This document shows positions 1 to 8,865 of a DNA stretch of 58,011 nucleotides, piece by piece. The stretch is taken from NCBI GenBank assembly GCA_035530375.1, contig DATKUY010000016.1, forward strand, positions 1 through 58,011, written 5' to 3'. A program made the translations under genes and the position numbers. The first letter of the stretch is position 1; every line of letters begins with the position of its first letter. Under the pieces are notes generated by a model, which did not search any database, had not been told where the DNA came from, and worked only from the letters and a program-made list of their open reading frames with translations. Origin of the DNA: Sulfuricella sp035530375. Its GTDB lineage: Bacteria; Pseudomonadota; Gammaproteobacteria; Burkholderiales; Sulfuricellaceae.

Positions 1-50
1 GCAACAAATCCTTAGCGCAAGATTATACGCCAACCAAAAAGATTTACCAA

Positions 51-992
51 GTGACTGATATCTCGATTTTTTCTAACAGATTGCGAAAAAACTCACGGCA
101 CTGGGCAAAATGGGCAAAACGTCGGGGCATCAATTGCTATCGCGTCTATGACCGCGATGTGCCGGAATTTCCAGTCGTGCTGGATATCTACGAACAAAGA
201 GTGCACCTGCAGGAATTCGATACCGGATGGCAGATTAGCGAGGAAGAGCATGCGCGCTGGGTAGATAGCGTGCGCATTGCGGCAAGCGAAGTGCTGGAGC
301 TGCCCCCTTCCGCCATCGTATTCAAGCAACGGCAGCGCCAACGAGGCATGGCGCAATATGAAAAAACCGGTACACAGGGCGAGGATTTCATCGTGCATGA
401 AGGTGGCCACCGCTTCATCGTCAATCTGGAAGAATACCTCGATACCGGCCTGTTTCTCGACCACCGCAACACCCGTCACATGGTGCAGGAAAAAGCCGCA
501 GGCAAACGTTTTCTCAACCTGTTTGCCTATACCGGCAGCTTCACCGTTTATGCCGCTGCAGGCGGCGCAGTGCGTTCCACAACCGTGGATTTGTCCAACA
601 CCTATCAGGATTGGGCGCGGCGCAACTTCGAGCTTAACGACATGGATATGAAGCGGCATGAACTAGTGCGCGCTGACGCATTCAGTTTCCTCGCCGATGA
701 GGTAAAACGTGGAGAACGCTACGGCCTGATCGTGATGGATCCCCCCACCTTCTCGAATTCAAAGAAAATGAGCGGTGCGCTCGATGTGCAGCGCGACCAC
801 GCCCTACTCATCAACCAATGTCTGAAACTGCTTGCCGAAGGCGGCGAGATGTTCTTCTCAACCAATCTGCGCAGCTTTCAGCTTGACGAGGCGGCACTTG
901 AGACTCGCCATGTGATGGAAATTTCCGGGCAGACTGTGCCTGAAGATTTTCGCAACAAAAAAATCCACCGCTGCTGGTTGATCGGGCGATAA
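51..992 (+). CDS. RlmK-type 23S rRNA methyltransferase (class I SAM-dependent)
   Basis: The protein resembles the C-terminal (RlmK) half of E. coli RlmKL, which makes m7G in 23S rRNA. It opens with the family hallmark NRLRKN...WAKWA, has a PUA/EEHEE-like front part, then a SAM-binding motif FLNLFAYTGSF (about residues 154-164), a target-base motif DPPTFSNSK (about 230-238) and the closing IHRCWLIGR. At 313 residues it is a single-domain version without the THUMP/RlmL half. The GTG at 51 has no clear Shine-Dalgarno sequence, and its frame stays open to the window edge (no stop in bases 3-50). The true start may therefore lie upstream, or this may be the end of a longer RlmKL protein. Family is secure; the exact 5' end is not. 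Confidence 0.8.
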   Translation: MTDISIFSNRLRKNSRHWAKWAKRRGINCYRVYDRDVPEFPVVLDIYEQRVHLQEFDTGWQISEEEHARWVDSVRIAASEVLELPPSAIVFKQRQRQRGMAQYEKTGTQGEDFIVHEGGHRFIVNLEEYLDTGLFLDHRNTRHMVQEKAAGKRFLNLFAYTGSFTVYAAAGGAVRSTTVDLSNTYQDWARRNFELNDMDMKRHELVRADAFSFLADEVKRGERYGLIVMDPPTFSNSKKMSGALDVQRDHALLINQCLKLLAEGGEMFFSTNLRSFQLDEAALETRHVMEISGQTVPEDFRNKKIHRCWLIGR

Positions 993-993
993 A

Positions 994-1018
994 TATCCCC
1001 CGGCTAGGCCGGTGGATA
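994..1018 (+). terminator. Hairpin between convergent rlmK-like gene and lpdA
   Basis: Directly after the stop codon of the methyltransferase an 11-bp stem (tatcccccggc / gccggtggata, one mismatch) closes a three-base loop. It is followed by cttgcttt on the plus strand. The weak T-tract makes intrinsic termination likely but not certain. Its place between converging genes suits a bidirectional barrier. Confidence 0.5.
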
Positions 1019-1049
1019 CTTGCTTTCAGGTTCCCGGACGCCATTTCCG

Positions 1050-2477
1050 TCAAATATGAATTGCCCGATTGGTCACGCCCAATGCCGCTTCATGGAATGA
1101 TTCGGATAGTGACGGGTGAGCATGGACGATACGTGCAATATCTTCGCTACTGGCGGAAAATTCCATCGCCACCACGGCTTCCTGGATCAGCTCCGAAGCA
1201 AAAGGCCCGATGATATGGACACCGAGGATGCGGTCAGTCCTGGCATCGGCCAGGACCTTGACCATCCCGGCCGTTTCCTGCAGGGCATGGGCACGCCCAT
1301 TGGCGCTGAACGGAAAGGTACCCTTGCGGTAATCCGCTCCGGCAACCTTCAACGCCTGCTCGGTCTGGCCCACCCAGGCGATTTCCGGCGAGGTGTAAAT
1401 CACCCATGGAATGGTTTCGTAATTGACGTGGCCGGCTTGCCCTGCGATCAATTCCGCCACCGCCACGCCTTCCTCTGAACCCTTATGCGCCAGCATCGGG
1501 CCTCGCACTACATCGCCGATGGCGTAAATATTCGGCAGATTGGTGCGACAATGCTCGTCCACATCGATGTAGCCGTTCCCATCCAGCTTGAGCCCGACCT
1601 GGTCGGCATTCAAGCCGGAAGTGTTGGGAACACGGCCTATCGCAATAATCAGCTTGTCGAATGGCTGCTTGCTGGCGCCATCCTTGTCCTCGAACTCGAT
1701 CTCAACATTTTTCTTGTTTACCTTGATCGACAGGAATTTGACGCCTCGCTTGAATGTCAGTCCCTGACGGGTGAAGATGCGCAAAGCCTCCGCGGAAATT
1801 TGTTCATCCACGCTGGGGAGAAAGACGTCGTGCGCCTGAAGCAGGGTCACGTCCGATCCAAGCCGCCGCCAAACGCTGCCCAGCTCCATGCCGATGACCC
1901 CGGCCCCGATGATGCCAAGCCGTTTCGGCACTTCCTTGAAATTAAGCGCACCGACATTGTCCACCACCCGGTCATTGTCCACTGGAACTTGCGGCAACTG
2001 GCGCGGGGTGGAGCCTGTGGCAATGATCACATGCCTGGCTTCTATTTTTTGCACGTCTGCCCCATCACGCATCACTTCAACATTCCACGGGGCGCCACCG
2101 CCAGCCAGCGTAGCCCGGCCATGAATCAAGGCCACCTTGTTTTTTCTGAGCAGCACGGCGATACCATCGGTCAGGGTGTTCGAGATTTTTTCCTTGCGCG
2201 CCAGCATGGTGGCAACATCGAGATGCAGTCCCTGCACCGTAATGCCGTGGGCAGGGAAATTTTGCTGAATGCGTTCGTAGTTTTCCGAGGACTCGAGCAG
2301 CACCTTGGAAGGAATGCAGCCAACATTCAGGCAAGTACCGCCGAGGCGCGGCTTGCCTGCATCGTCTTTCCAATCGTCGATGCACACCACATGAAGCCCG
2401 AGCTGGGCGCAGCGGATCGCTGCGACATAGCCGGCCGGACCAGCGCCGATCACCGCCACGTCAAAAGTTTCCGGCAT
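1050..2477 (-). CDS. lpdA: Dihydrolipoyl dehydrogenase, E3 of the 2-oxoglutarate dehydrogenase complex
   Basis: FAD/NAD flavoprotein that reoxidises the dihydrolipoyl groups of the E2 core, passing electrons to NAD+. It shows the N-terminal FAD site GAGPAG (residues 11-16), the redox disulfide motif GGTCLNVGCIPSK with Cys49 and Cys54, a second nucleotide-binding GAGVIGMELG, and the C-terminal HAHPSLSE with the catalytic His454-Glu459 pair. Length 475 is normal. The start is supported by a purine-rich ribosome site (ggggggaaaa). It is the last gene of the TCA operon, 17 bp after odhB, so it is most likely the E3 dedicated to 2-oxoglutarate dehydrogenase. Confidence 0.95.
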   Translation of the reverse strand: MPETFDVAVIGAGPAGYVAAIRCAQLGLHVVCIDDWKDDAGKPRLGGTCLNVGCIPSKVLLESSENYERIQQNFPAHGITVQGLHLDVATMLARKEKISNTLTDGIAVLLRKNKVALIHGRATLAGGGAPWNVEVMRDGADVQKIEARHVIIATGSTPRQLPQVPVDNDRVVDNVGALNFKEVPKRLGIIGAGVIGMELGSVWRRLGSDVTLLQAHDVFLPSVDEQISAEALRIFTRQGLTFKRGVKFLSIKVNKKNVEIEFEDKDGASKQPFDKLIIAIGRVPNTSGLNADQVGLKLDGNGYIDVDEHCRTNLPNIYAIGDVVRGPMLAHKGSEEGVAVAELIAGQAGHVNYETIPWVIYTSPEIAWVGQTEQALKVAGADYRKGTFPFSANGRAHALQETAGMVKVLADARTDRILGVHIIGPFASELIQEAVVAMEFSASSEDIARIVHAHPSLSESFHEAALGVTNRAIHI

Positions 2478-2494
2478 GATTTTCCCCCCTCAAC

Positions 2495-3700
2495 TCAGAT
2501 TTGCAGCAACATCCGCGCCGGATCTTCCAGCGCCTCTTTCATCGCCACCAGCGACAGCACCGCATCGCGGCCATCAATAATGCGGTGGTCGTAGGATAGT
2601 GCCAGGTACATCATCGGGCGAATGACGACCTGTCCGTTTTCTGCAATCGGCCGCTCAATGCTCTTGTGCATGCCGAGTATGGCAGACTGGGGTGGATTCA
2701 GAATGGGAGTCGACATCATCGATCCAAATACGCCGCCATTGGAAATGCTGAAAGTACCGCCGGTGAGTTCCTCAATGGTCAGCTTGCCGTCTTTCGCCCT
2801 GGCACCGAAATCAACGATTTTTTTCTCGATCTCCGCGAGAGAAAGCTGGTCCGCATCACGCAGAATCGGCACCACCAAACCGCGCGGGCTGCTCACTGCA
2901 ATGCCGATATCGTAATAGCCGTGATAGATGATGTCGCCGCCATCGATTGAAGCGTTGACGACCGGGTATTTCTTCAGGGCAGCCACTGCCGCCTTGACAA
3001 AAAATGACATGAAGCCAAGCTTGACGCCATACTCCTTCTCGAACTTGTCCTTGTAACGGGTACGGATATCCATCACCGGCTGCATGTTGGCTTCGTTGAA
3101 AGTGGTGAGGATGGCAGCGGTTTGCTGGGCTTTCACCAGGCGCTCGGCAATGCGAGCACGCAACCGGGTCATCGGCACGCGCTGCTCGGGACGCGAGCCG
3201 GCTTGAATGGATTGCGCCAGTGGCGCGTTCATAGTCGCCGCCGGAGATATTGCAGGGCTCGCCGGCCTTTCCAGATGAGCCAGCACGTCTTCCTTGGTGA
3301 TGCGCCCATTCAGTCCGCTCCCTTTGATTTCTGCAGGATCGAGATGATGCTCAACAACCATCTTGCGCACCGCCGGGCTGAGTGCACCTTCGGGCTCGGC
3401 CGCAATGTTTTTTTCAGGTGCGGATATCGCTATTGAAGCTGTTTCGGTAGTCGCGCCCCTGGTCTCGGTGTCTATCACCGCGATCAATTCGCCGCTGGTC
3501 ACGGATTGCCCATCGCCCTTGATGATTTTCGCTAACACGCCAGCCTGCGGCGCGGGTAGCTCCAGCACCACCTTGTCGGTTTCGACGTCGATCAGATTGT
3601 CATCACGCGCCACGCTATCCCCCACTTTTTTATGCCAGTTCAGAAGAGTGGCTTCCGAGACGGACTCGGATAAAACCGGGATTCTGATTTCAACTAACAT
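2495..3700 (-). CDS. odhB: Dihydrolipoamide succinyltransferase, E2 of 2-oxoglutarate dehydrogenase
   Basis: Core acyltransferase that carries succinyl from E1 to CoA. An N-terminal lipoyl domain (about 1-77) carries the lipoylation site in DVETDKVVLE (Lys43). A peripheral E3/E1-binding domain follows at about 104-143 (SPAVRKMVVEHHLDP). The C-terminal catalytic domain ends with SYDHRIIDGRDAV, giving catalytic His372 and Asp376. Length 401 matches sucB/odhB proteins with a single lipoyl domain. The start lies one base after the odhA stop, with a GGAG ribosome site inside the end of odhA, so translation is probably coupled. Confidence 0.95.
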   Translation of the reverse strand: MLVEIRIPVLSESVSEATLLNWHKKVGDSVARDDNLIDVETDKVVLELPAPQAGVLAKIIKGDGQSVTSGELIAVIDTETRGATTETASIAISAPEKNIAAEPEGALSPAVRKMVVEHHLDPAEIKGSGLNGRITKEDVLAHLERPASPAISPAATMNAPLAQSIQAGSRPEQRVPMTRLRARIAERLVKAQQTAAILTTFNEANMQPVMDIRTRYKDKFEKEYGVKLGFMSFFVKAAVAALKKYPVVNASIDGGDIIYHGYYDIGIAVSSPRGLVVPILRDADQLSLAEIEKKIVDFGARAKDGKLTIEELTGGTFSISNGGVFGSMMSTPILNPPQSAILGMHKSIERPIAENGQVVIRPMMYLALSYDHRIIDGRDAVLSLVAMKEALEDPARMLLQI

Positions 3701-3701
3701 C

Positions 3702-6566
3702 TTAGCATTCTCCGATATTATTATGTTTACATTGTAATTTATTGTAATTTAATGCTGCTTCAATCAATGCCTTTTGCTGCTCCTGATGTTTTGCCATATA
3801 GCCCGCCGCTGGCGATGCCGACGCAGAGCGCCCGGCGTAGAAGAGCTGTTGTCCGAACGTCAGACATTCGCGCAGGTGATGCTGGGTCTGATACCAGGCT
3901 CCCTGATTCATCGGCTCTTCCTGCGCCCAGACCAGTTCCCTGGCTTTCTTGTAACGCTTCAGTTCGGATATGAATGCCAATGCCGGGAATGGGTAAAGCT
4001 GCTCGATGCGGACGATGACGACATGCTTGAGCTTTCCTTCGCGCCGCGCCGCCAGCAAATCGTAGTAGACCTTGCCGCTGCATGCCACTATGCGCGAGAC
4101 CTGATCCGGGTCGACAACATCGACTTCGCCGATTACAGGATGAAATTGGCCGCAAGCCAGATCTTCCATTGGCGACACCGCATCCTTGTGGCGCAGAAGA
4201 CTCTTGGGGGTCATCACGATCAGCGGTTTACGGCAGGCGCGCACCATCTGGCGGCGCAACAGATGGAATATCTGTGCCGGCGTGGTGGGCACGCAAACCT
4301 GCATGTTCTCTTCGGCGCATAGCTGCAGGTAGCGCTCCAGACGAGCGGAGGAATGTTCCGGCCCCTGCCCTTCATAGCCGTGCGGCAACAGCATCACCAA
4401 GCCGCACAGTCGCCCCCACTTGGCCTCGCCGGCACTGATGAACTGATCGATCACCACTTGGGCGCCGTTGGCGAAATCGCCGAACTGCGCCTCCCAAATC
4501 ACCAGCTCGTTTGGCTCGGCGGAAGCATAGCCATATTCGAAACCGAGCACGGATTCTTCCGACAGCACCGAGTCGATGACCAGAAAATGAGGTTGTTTCT
4601 CAGAAATATTCTGTAGCGGGACGTGGATACCGGCATCCCATTTTTCCCGATTCTGGTCATGCAGCACTGCATGGCGATGGAAGAAAGTGCCGCGTCCGCT
4701 ATCCTGGCCAGAAAGTCGTACCGCAAAACCGTTTTCAAGCAGGCTGGCATAAGCAAGATTCTCCGCCATGCCCCAGTCGAGGGCCAATCTGCCTTCGCCC
4801 ATCTGTCGGCGGTCGACAATGATTTTCTCGACACGGGAATGAAGCTTGAAATTGGGAGGAACCGAGGTCAGCACGCCCGACAGGCGCTGCAGATCGGCCA
4901 GCGGCACTGCGGTATTGGCCGGATCGTTCCATTTGCCATTTTTGAAGGGCGACCAGTCGGTGGCGAAGGATTTCCTGAAATTGCTCAGCACGGTTCTGGT
5001 CACGGAAACTCCGGCGTCGAGATCCCGGCGATAGGCGGCAATCATTTCCTCCGGGTCGTGCGGCTCAAGTACCCGCTCGGCCACCAGCCTGTCGGCGTAG
5101 AATTTGCGTGTGCCCGGATGCTGCGCGATCTTCTTGTACATCAGCGGTTGGGTCACCAGCGGTTCGTCCTGCTCGTTATGGCCGAGTTTGCGGAAGCACA
5201 CGAGGTCGACCACCACATCCTTGTGGAACGCCATGCGGTAATCCAGCGCAATTTCCGTGACCAGCACCACGGCCTCCGGGTCGTCGCCGTTGACGTGGAA
5301 AATCGGTGCGCCCACCATCTTCGCCACATCGGTGCAATACAGGGTGGAACGGGTGTCGCGCGGGTCAGAGGTGGTGAAACCGATCTGGTTGTTGATGACG
5401 ATGTGCACCGTACCGCCGGTGCCGTAACCGCGCGTTTGCGACAGGTTGAGCGTCTCCATCACCACGCCCTGACCGGAAAATGCGGCATCGCCATGGATCA
5501 GCACCGGAATCACCTGGTTGCCAACGAGGTCGTGGCGACGCTGCTGGCGCGCACGCACCGATCCCTCCACCACCGGATTGACGATTTCCAGGTGCGACGG
5601 ATTGAATGCCAGGGTCAGGTGCATCGGACCGCCCGGCGTGGCGACGTCGGTGGAGAATCCCTGATGGTACTTGACGTCGCCGGATGCCAGCTTGCTGTTC
5701 GCGGCATGTTTGCCTTCGAACTCCAGAAACAGGTCGCTCGGCAATTTGCCGATGGTGTTGACCAGCACGTTGAGACGCCCCCGGTGGGCCATGCCGATCA
5801 CCACCTCCTTCACGCCTTGACTGCCGGAGCGCTGGATCAGGTGATCGAGCAAGGGGATCAGGCTTTCGCCGCCTTCCAGCGAGAAGCGCTTCTGCCCGAC
5901 GTAGCGGGTATGCAGGTATTTTTCAAGAGTTTCCGCTGCGGTAAGCTGCTCCAGTATGCGCCGCTTGCCATCGGGAGAGAATTGCGGATGTGCGCGGTTC
6001 GTTTCCAGCCGTTCCTGTATCCAGCGCTTCTGCGCGGTATCGGCGATATGCATGTATTCCGTGCCGATATTGCCACAATAGGTTTCCCTGAGTATGCGCA
6101 GGATGTCATGCAGCGAGGATTGTTCGGGCGCCACCAGGGAGCCGGATTTGAATATCCTGGAAAGATCTGCATCGGTCAGGCCGTAGAATTCCGGCTTCAA
6201 TTCCGGCACTTCTGGCTGCTGCTGGCGTTTGAGCGGATCTACGGTGGCTTGCCGCACGCCACGGAAGCGGTAAGCATTGATAAGTTGGAGAACTGAAATC
6301 TGTTTGTTTACCAACGCCTCTATATCAGCTGCCGGCACCGGGGCGCAGGGCTGTTTTGCGCGTTCCGCGAACGACTGCAGGACAGGAGAATGGGGGATAT
6401 CCTTGGCGGTATTTCCAGGAGTTTGTTGCAGCAAGTCGAAATAATTCCGCCATTCCTCGCTGACCAGGGCGGGATCACTCAGATAAAGTTCATACAACTC
6501 CTCGACGAACGGCGCATTGCCGTCGTTGATACACGAACTTCCCAACATCTCTTCCATTACGCCCAT
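3702..6566 (-). CDS. odhA: 2-oxoglutarate dehydrogenase E1 component
   Basis: Thiamine-diphosphate E1 that decarboxylates 2-oxoglutarate and succinylates the E2 lipoyl group. The N-terminus has the E2-binding helix typical of OdhA (LYELYLSDPALVSEEWRNYF). The TPP/Mg signature GDAAFSGQGVVMETLNLS and NNQIGFTTSDPRD are present, and the C-terminal transketolase-like half contains LLPHGYEGQGPEHSSARLER and SLLRHKDAVSP. Length about 954 is normal. I start at the second ATG (6566) because GGAGG lies seven bases before it; an ATG 12 bases further upstream (6578) is possible but has no ribosome site. Preceded by gltA and followed at once by odhB. Confidence 0.95.
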   Translation of the reverse strand: MGVMEEMLGSSCINDGNAPFVEELYELYLSDPALVSEEWRNYFDLLQQTPGNTAKDIPHSPVLQSFAERAKQPCAPVPAADIEALVNKQISVLQLINAYRFRGVRQATVDPLKRQQQPEVPELKPEFYGLTDADLSRIFKSGSLVAPEQSSLHDILRILRETYCGNIGTEYMHIADTAQKRWIQERLETNRAHPQFSPDGKRRILEQLTAAETLEKYLHTRYVGQKRFSLEGGESLIPLLDHLIQRSGSQGVKEVVIGMAHRGRLNVLVNTIGKLPSDLFLEFEGKHAANSKLASGDVKYHQGFSTDVATPGGPMHLTLAFNPSHLEIVNPVVEGSVRARQQRRHDLVGNQVIPVLIHGDAAFSGQGVVMETLNLSQTRGYGTGGTVHIVINNQIGFTTSDPRDTRSTLYCTDVAKMVGAPIFHVNGDDPEAVVLVTEIALDYRMAFHKDVVVDLVCFRKLGHNEQDEPLVTQPLMYKKIAQHPGTRKFYADRLVAERVLEPHDPEEMIAAYRRDLDAGVSVTRTVLSNFRKSFATDWSPFKNGKWNDPANTAVPLADLQRLSGVLTSVPPNFKLHSRVEKIIVDRRQMGEGRLALDWGMAENLAYASLLENGFAVRLSGQDSGRGTFFHRHAVLHDQNREKWDAGIHVPLQNISEKQPHFLVIDSVLSEESVLGFEYGYASAEPNELVIWEAQFGDFANGAQVVIDQFISAGEAKWGRLCGLVMLLPHGYEGQGPEHSSARLERYLQLCAEENMQVCVPTTPAQIFHLLRRQMVRACRKPLIVMTPKSLLRHKDAVSPMEDLACGQFHPVIGEVDVVDPDQVSRIVACSGKVYYDLLAARREGKLKHVVIVRIEQLYPFPALAFISELKRYKKARELVWAQEEPMNQGAWYQTQHHLRECLTFGQQLFYAGRSASASPAAGYMAKHQEQQKALIEAALNYNKLQCKHNNIGEC

Positions 6567-6620
6567 TGTTTCCTCCATGGGGTTGCAGAGCGCTCCAGGA
6601 TGCGGCTTTCTGGAAAAAAG

Positions 6621-7913
6621 CTACTTGCGCTGCGACATCGGTACTAAATCTCTTTTTTCAGACCCAAGAAACAGTTGGCGCGGCCGTCCGATTTTTTGAT
6701 CGGGATCGGAGATCATTTCATTCCACTGGGATACCCAGCCGATGGTGCGCGCCAGAGCGAAGATGGCCGTGAACATGTTGTTCGGGATACCCATGGCACG
6801 CAGGATAATGCCTGAGTAAAAATCCACGTTGGGATAAAGTTTTTTCTCGATGAAATATTCGTCTTCCAGCGCGATGCGCTCCAGTTCAAGTGCGATCTGG
6901 AACAAACGGTCGTCGTGGCTGCCCAGTTCGTTCAACACCTCATGACAGGTTTGGCGCATAAGTTGGGCGCGTGGGTCGAAATTTTTGTACACCCGGTGGC
7001 CAAAACCCATCAGGCGGAAAGAATTGGACTTGTCCTTGGCGCGTTCGATGAATTTCGGAATATCGGAAACATCTTCAATCTGCTCCAGCATACTGAGCAC
7101 AGCCTCATTGGCGCCACCATGGGCGGGCCCCCACAGGGAAGCGATGCCGGCAGCGATACAGGCAAAGGGGTTGGCGCCGCTTGATCCGGCCAGACGTACC
7201 GTTGAGGTGGATGCATTCTGCTCGTGATCGGCATGAAGGATGAGAATACGGTCCAACGCCTTGACCATCACCGGATTGGGCTCGTATTCCTCGCACGGCG
7301 TGGCAAACATCATGTGCAGAAAATTTGCCGAATAACACAGCTTGTTCTTCGGATAGATGAATGGCTGGCCGGTGCTGTATTTGTAACTCCAGGCGGCGAT
7401 CGTGGGCACCTTGGCAATCAACCGGTGAGCTGAAATTTCACGGTGCCGGAATTCCGAAACATCGGTGGAATCATGGTAAAAAGCCGACAGTGCCCCCACT
7501 ACCCCGACCATCACCGCCATGGGGTGCGCATCGCGCCGGAAGCCGCGGAAAAAATTGCTGATCTGGTCGTGAAACATGGTGTGTTCACGAATGGTTTTGG
7601 CAAATTTCTGTTTTTCCTCGGCGGTGGGCAGTTCGCCATAAAACAGCAGATAGCACACCTCCATGAAGTCGGCGTTTTCCGCCAGTTGTTCGATCGGGTA
7701 ACCGCGATAAAGCAGCAAGCCCTTGTCGCCATCAATAAAGGTGATTTTTGAACTGCAACTGGCGGTGGAGAGATACCCCGGATCGTAAGTAAAGAAGCCA
7801 TGCTTGCCCAGATCGCGGATGTCGATCACGTCAGGGCCAAGAGTGCCTGAAAGAACCGGCAATTCGATTTCCACCCCGCCTTCGATTTTGAGATATGCCT
7901 TACGTTCGCTCAT
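6621..7913 (-). CDS. gltA: Citrate synthase
   Basis: Condenses oxaloacetate and acetyl-CoA in the first step of the TCA cycle. At 430 residues it is the long hexameric Gram-negative type, which is usually NADH-sensitive. Catalytic motifs are GPAHGGANEA (His265) and MGFGHRVYKNFDPRA (His306), with the aspartate in VDFYSG near the C-terminus. A strong AAGGAG ribosome site precedes the ATG. It sits between sdhE and odhA, the standard betaproteobacterial order. Confidence 0.97.
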   Translation of the reverse strand: MSERKAYLKIEGGVEIELPVLSGTLGPDVIDIRDLGKHGFFTYDPGYLSTASCSSKITFIDGDKGLLLYRGYPIEQLAENADFMEVCYLLFYGELPTAEEKQKFAKTIREHTMFHDQISNFFRGFRRDAHPMAVMVGVVGALSAFYHDSTDVSEFRHREISAHRLIAKVPTIAAWSYKYSTGQPFIYPKNKLCYSANFLHMMFATPCEEYEPNPVMVKALDRILILHADHEQNASTSTVRLAGSSGANPFACIAAGIASLWGPAHGGANEAVLSMLEQIEDVSDIPKFIERAKDKSNSFRLMGFGHRVYKNFDPRAQLMRQTCHEVLNELGSHDDRLFQIALELERIALEDEYFIEKKLYPNVDFYSGIILRAMGIPNNMFTAIFALARTIGWVSQWNEMISDPDQKIGRPRQLFLGSEKRDLVPMSQRK

Positions 7914-7933
7914 GGCTCATTCTCCTTATTTGT

Positions 7934-8164
7934 TCAATATTCGCGCAGCAAATTTACAACCTGTGCCATTTCACAATCATCTTCACGGGTCTTGCCACCT
8001 TGGATCAGCGTCCATAAATCGGGATCCGAATAGGCCAGCAGCCCTTTGAACACTTCAACTTCCTGCGGAGTAAGCCGGTTGAAATTCAGTTCCATAAACC
8101 GCGCCAGAACAATGTCGAGTTCCAGCATGCCGCGTCGGCAATCCCAACGGATACGATTGTTCAT
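7934..8164 (-). CDS. sdhE: FAD assembly factor SdhE (succinate dehydrogenase maturation)
   Basis: Small protein of 76 residues that promotes covalent attachment of FAD to SdhA. It starts MNNRIRWDCRRGMLELD and carries the invariant RGMLELD (RGxxE) motif, followed by the acidic helical SdhE/YgfY fold (LLAYSDPDLW). The longer open frame upstream reads through sdhB; the ATG at 8164 overlaps the sdhB stop by four bases (ATGA), which fixes the start and implies coupling. Position directly after sdhB fits the role. Confidence 0.92.
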   Translation of the reverse strand: MNNRIRWDCRRGMLELDIVLARFMELNFNRLTPQEVEVFKGLLAYSDPDLWTLIQGGKTREDDCEMAQVVNLLREY

Positions 8165-8856
8165 ATTGTACGTTTCACCAGCATTTCCTTGATCCTGCCG
8201 ATCGCTCTGGTCGGGTTCAGCCCCTTCGGGCAGACGTCGACACAATTCATGATACTGTGGCAACGGAACAGCCGATAGGGGTCTTCCAGATCATCGAGCC
8301 GCTCGACGGTAGCCTGGTCGCGCGTATCGGCGATAAAACGATAGGCCTGCAACAGCCCGGCCGGCCCGACAAACTTGTCCGGATTCCACCAGAATGACGG
8401 GCAGGAGGTGGAGCAGCAAGCGCACAGAATGCACTCGTACAGGCCGTCCAGTTCCTTGCGATTTTCTGGCGATTGCAGACGCTCGATTTCCGGCTCTGGC
8501 TCGCTATTGATGAGGTAAGGCTTGATCGAGCGGTATTGCTTGTAGAACTGGCTCAGGTCCACCACCAGATCACGGATCACCGGCATGCCGGGCAAGGGGC
8601 GCAGTTCAATCGGCTGCGCGAGTTCTGACAGCGGCGTGACACAAGCCAGCCCATTGCGTCCGTTGATGTTCATGGCGTCCGAACCGCACACCCCTTCACG
8701 GCAGGAACGACGCACGCTCAGGCTTTCGTCCTGCGCCTTGAGAAGCAGGATGGCATCGAGCAGCATCATGTCACCCGCATCGATATCCAGCTCATAATCC
8801 TGCATATGAGGACTGGCGTCGGTTTCCGGGTTGTAGCGGTAAATCGAAAAACGCAT
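8161..8856 (-). CDS. sdhB: Succinate dehydrogenase iron-sulfur subunit
   Basis: Electron-transfer subunit of complex II. The [2Fe-2S] ligands are in SCREGVCGSDAMN...LAC (Cys52, Cys57, Asp60 in place of the third cysteine as in E. coli, Cys72). The C-terminal ferredoxin domain has CILCACCSTSCPSFWW and CHSIMNCVDVCPKGLNP for the [4Fe-4S] and [3Fe-4S] clusters. Length 231 is typical. The ATG is nine bases from the sdhA stop, and the stop overlaps the sdhE start. Confidence 0.96.
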   Translation of the reverse strand: MRFSIYRYNPETDASPHMQDYELDIDAGDMMLLDAILLLKAQDESLSVRRSCREGVCGSDAMNINGRNGLACVTPLSELAQPIELRPLPGMPVIRDLVVDLSQFYKQYRSIKPYLINSEPEPEIERLQSPENRKELDGLYECILCACCSTSCPSFWWNPDKFVGPAGLLQAYRFIADTRDQATVERLDDLEDPYRLFRCHSIMNCVDVCPKGLNPTRAIGRIKEMLVKRTI

Positions 8857-8865
8857 GGCCGGCTC

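Noticed and set aside
4623..6296. 557-codon plus-strand open frame opposite odhA
   Set aside because: Shadow of odhA; the minus strand shows unambiguous 2-oxoglutarate dehydrogenase motifs.
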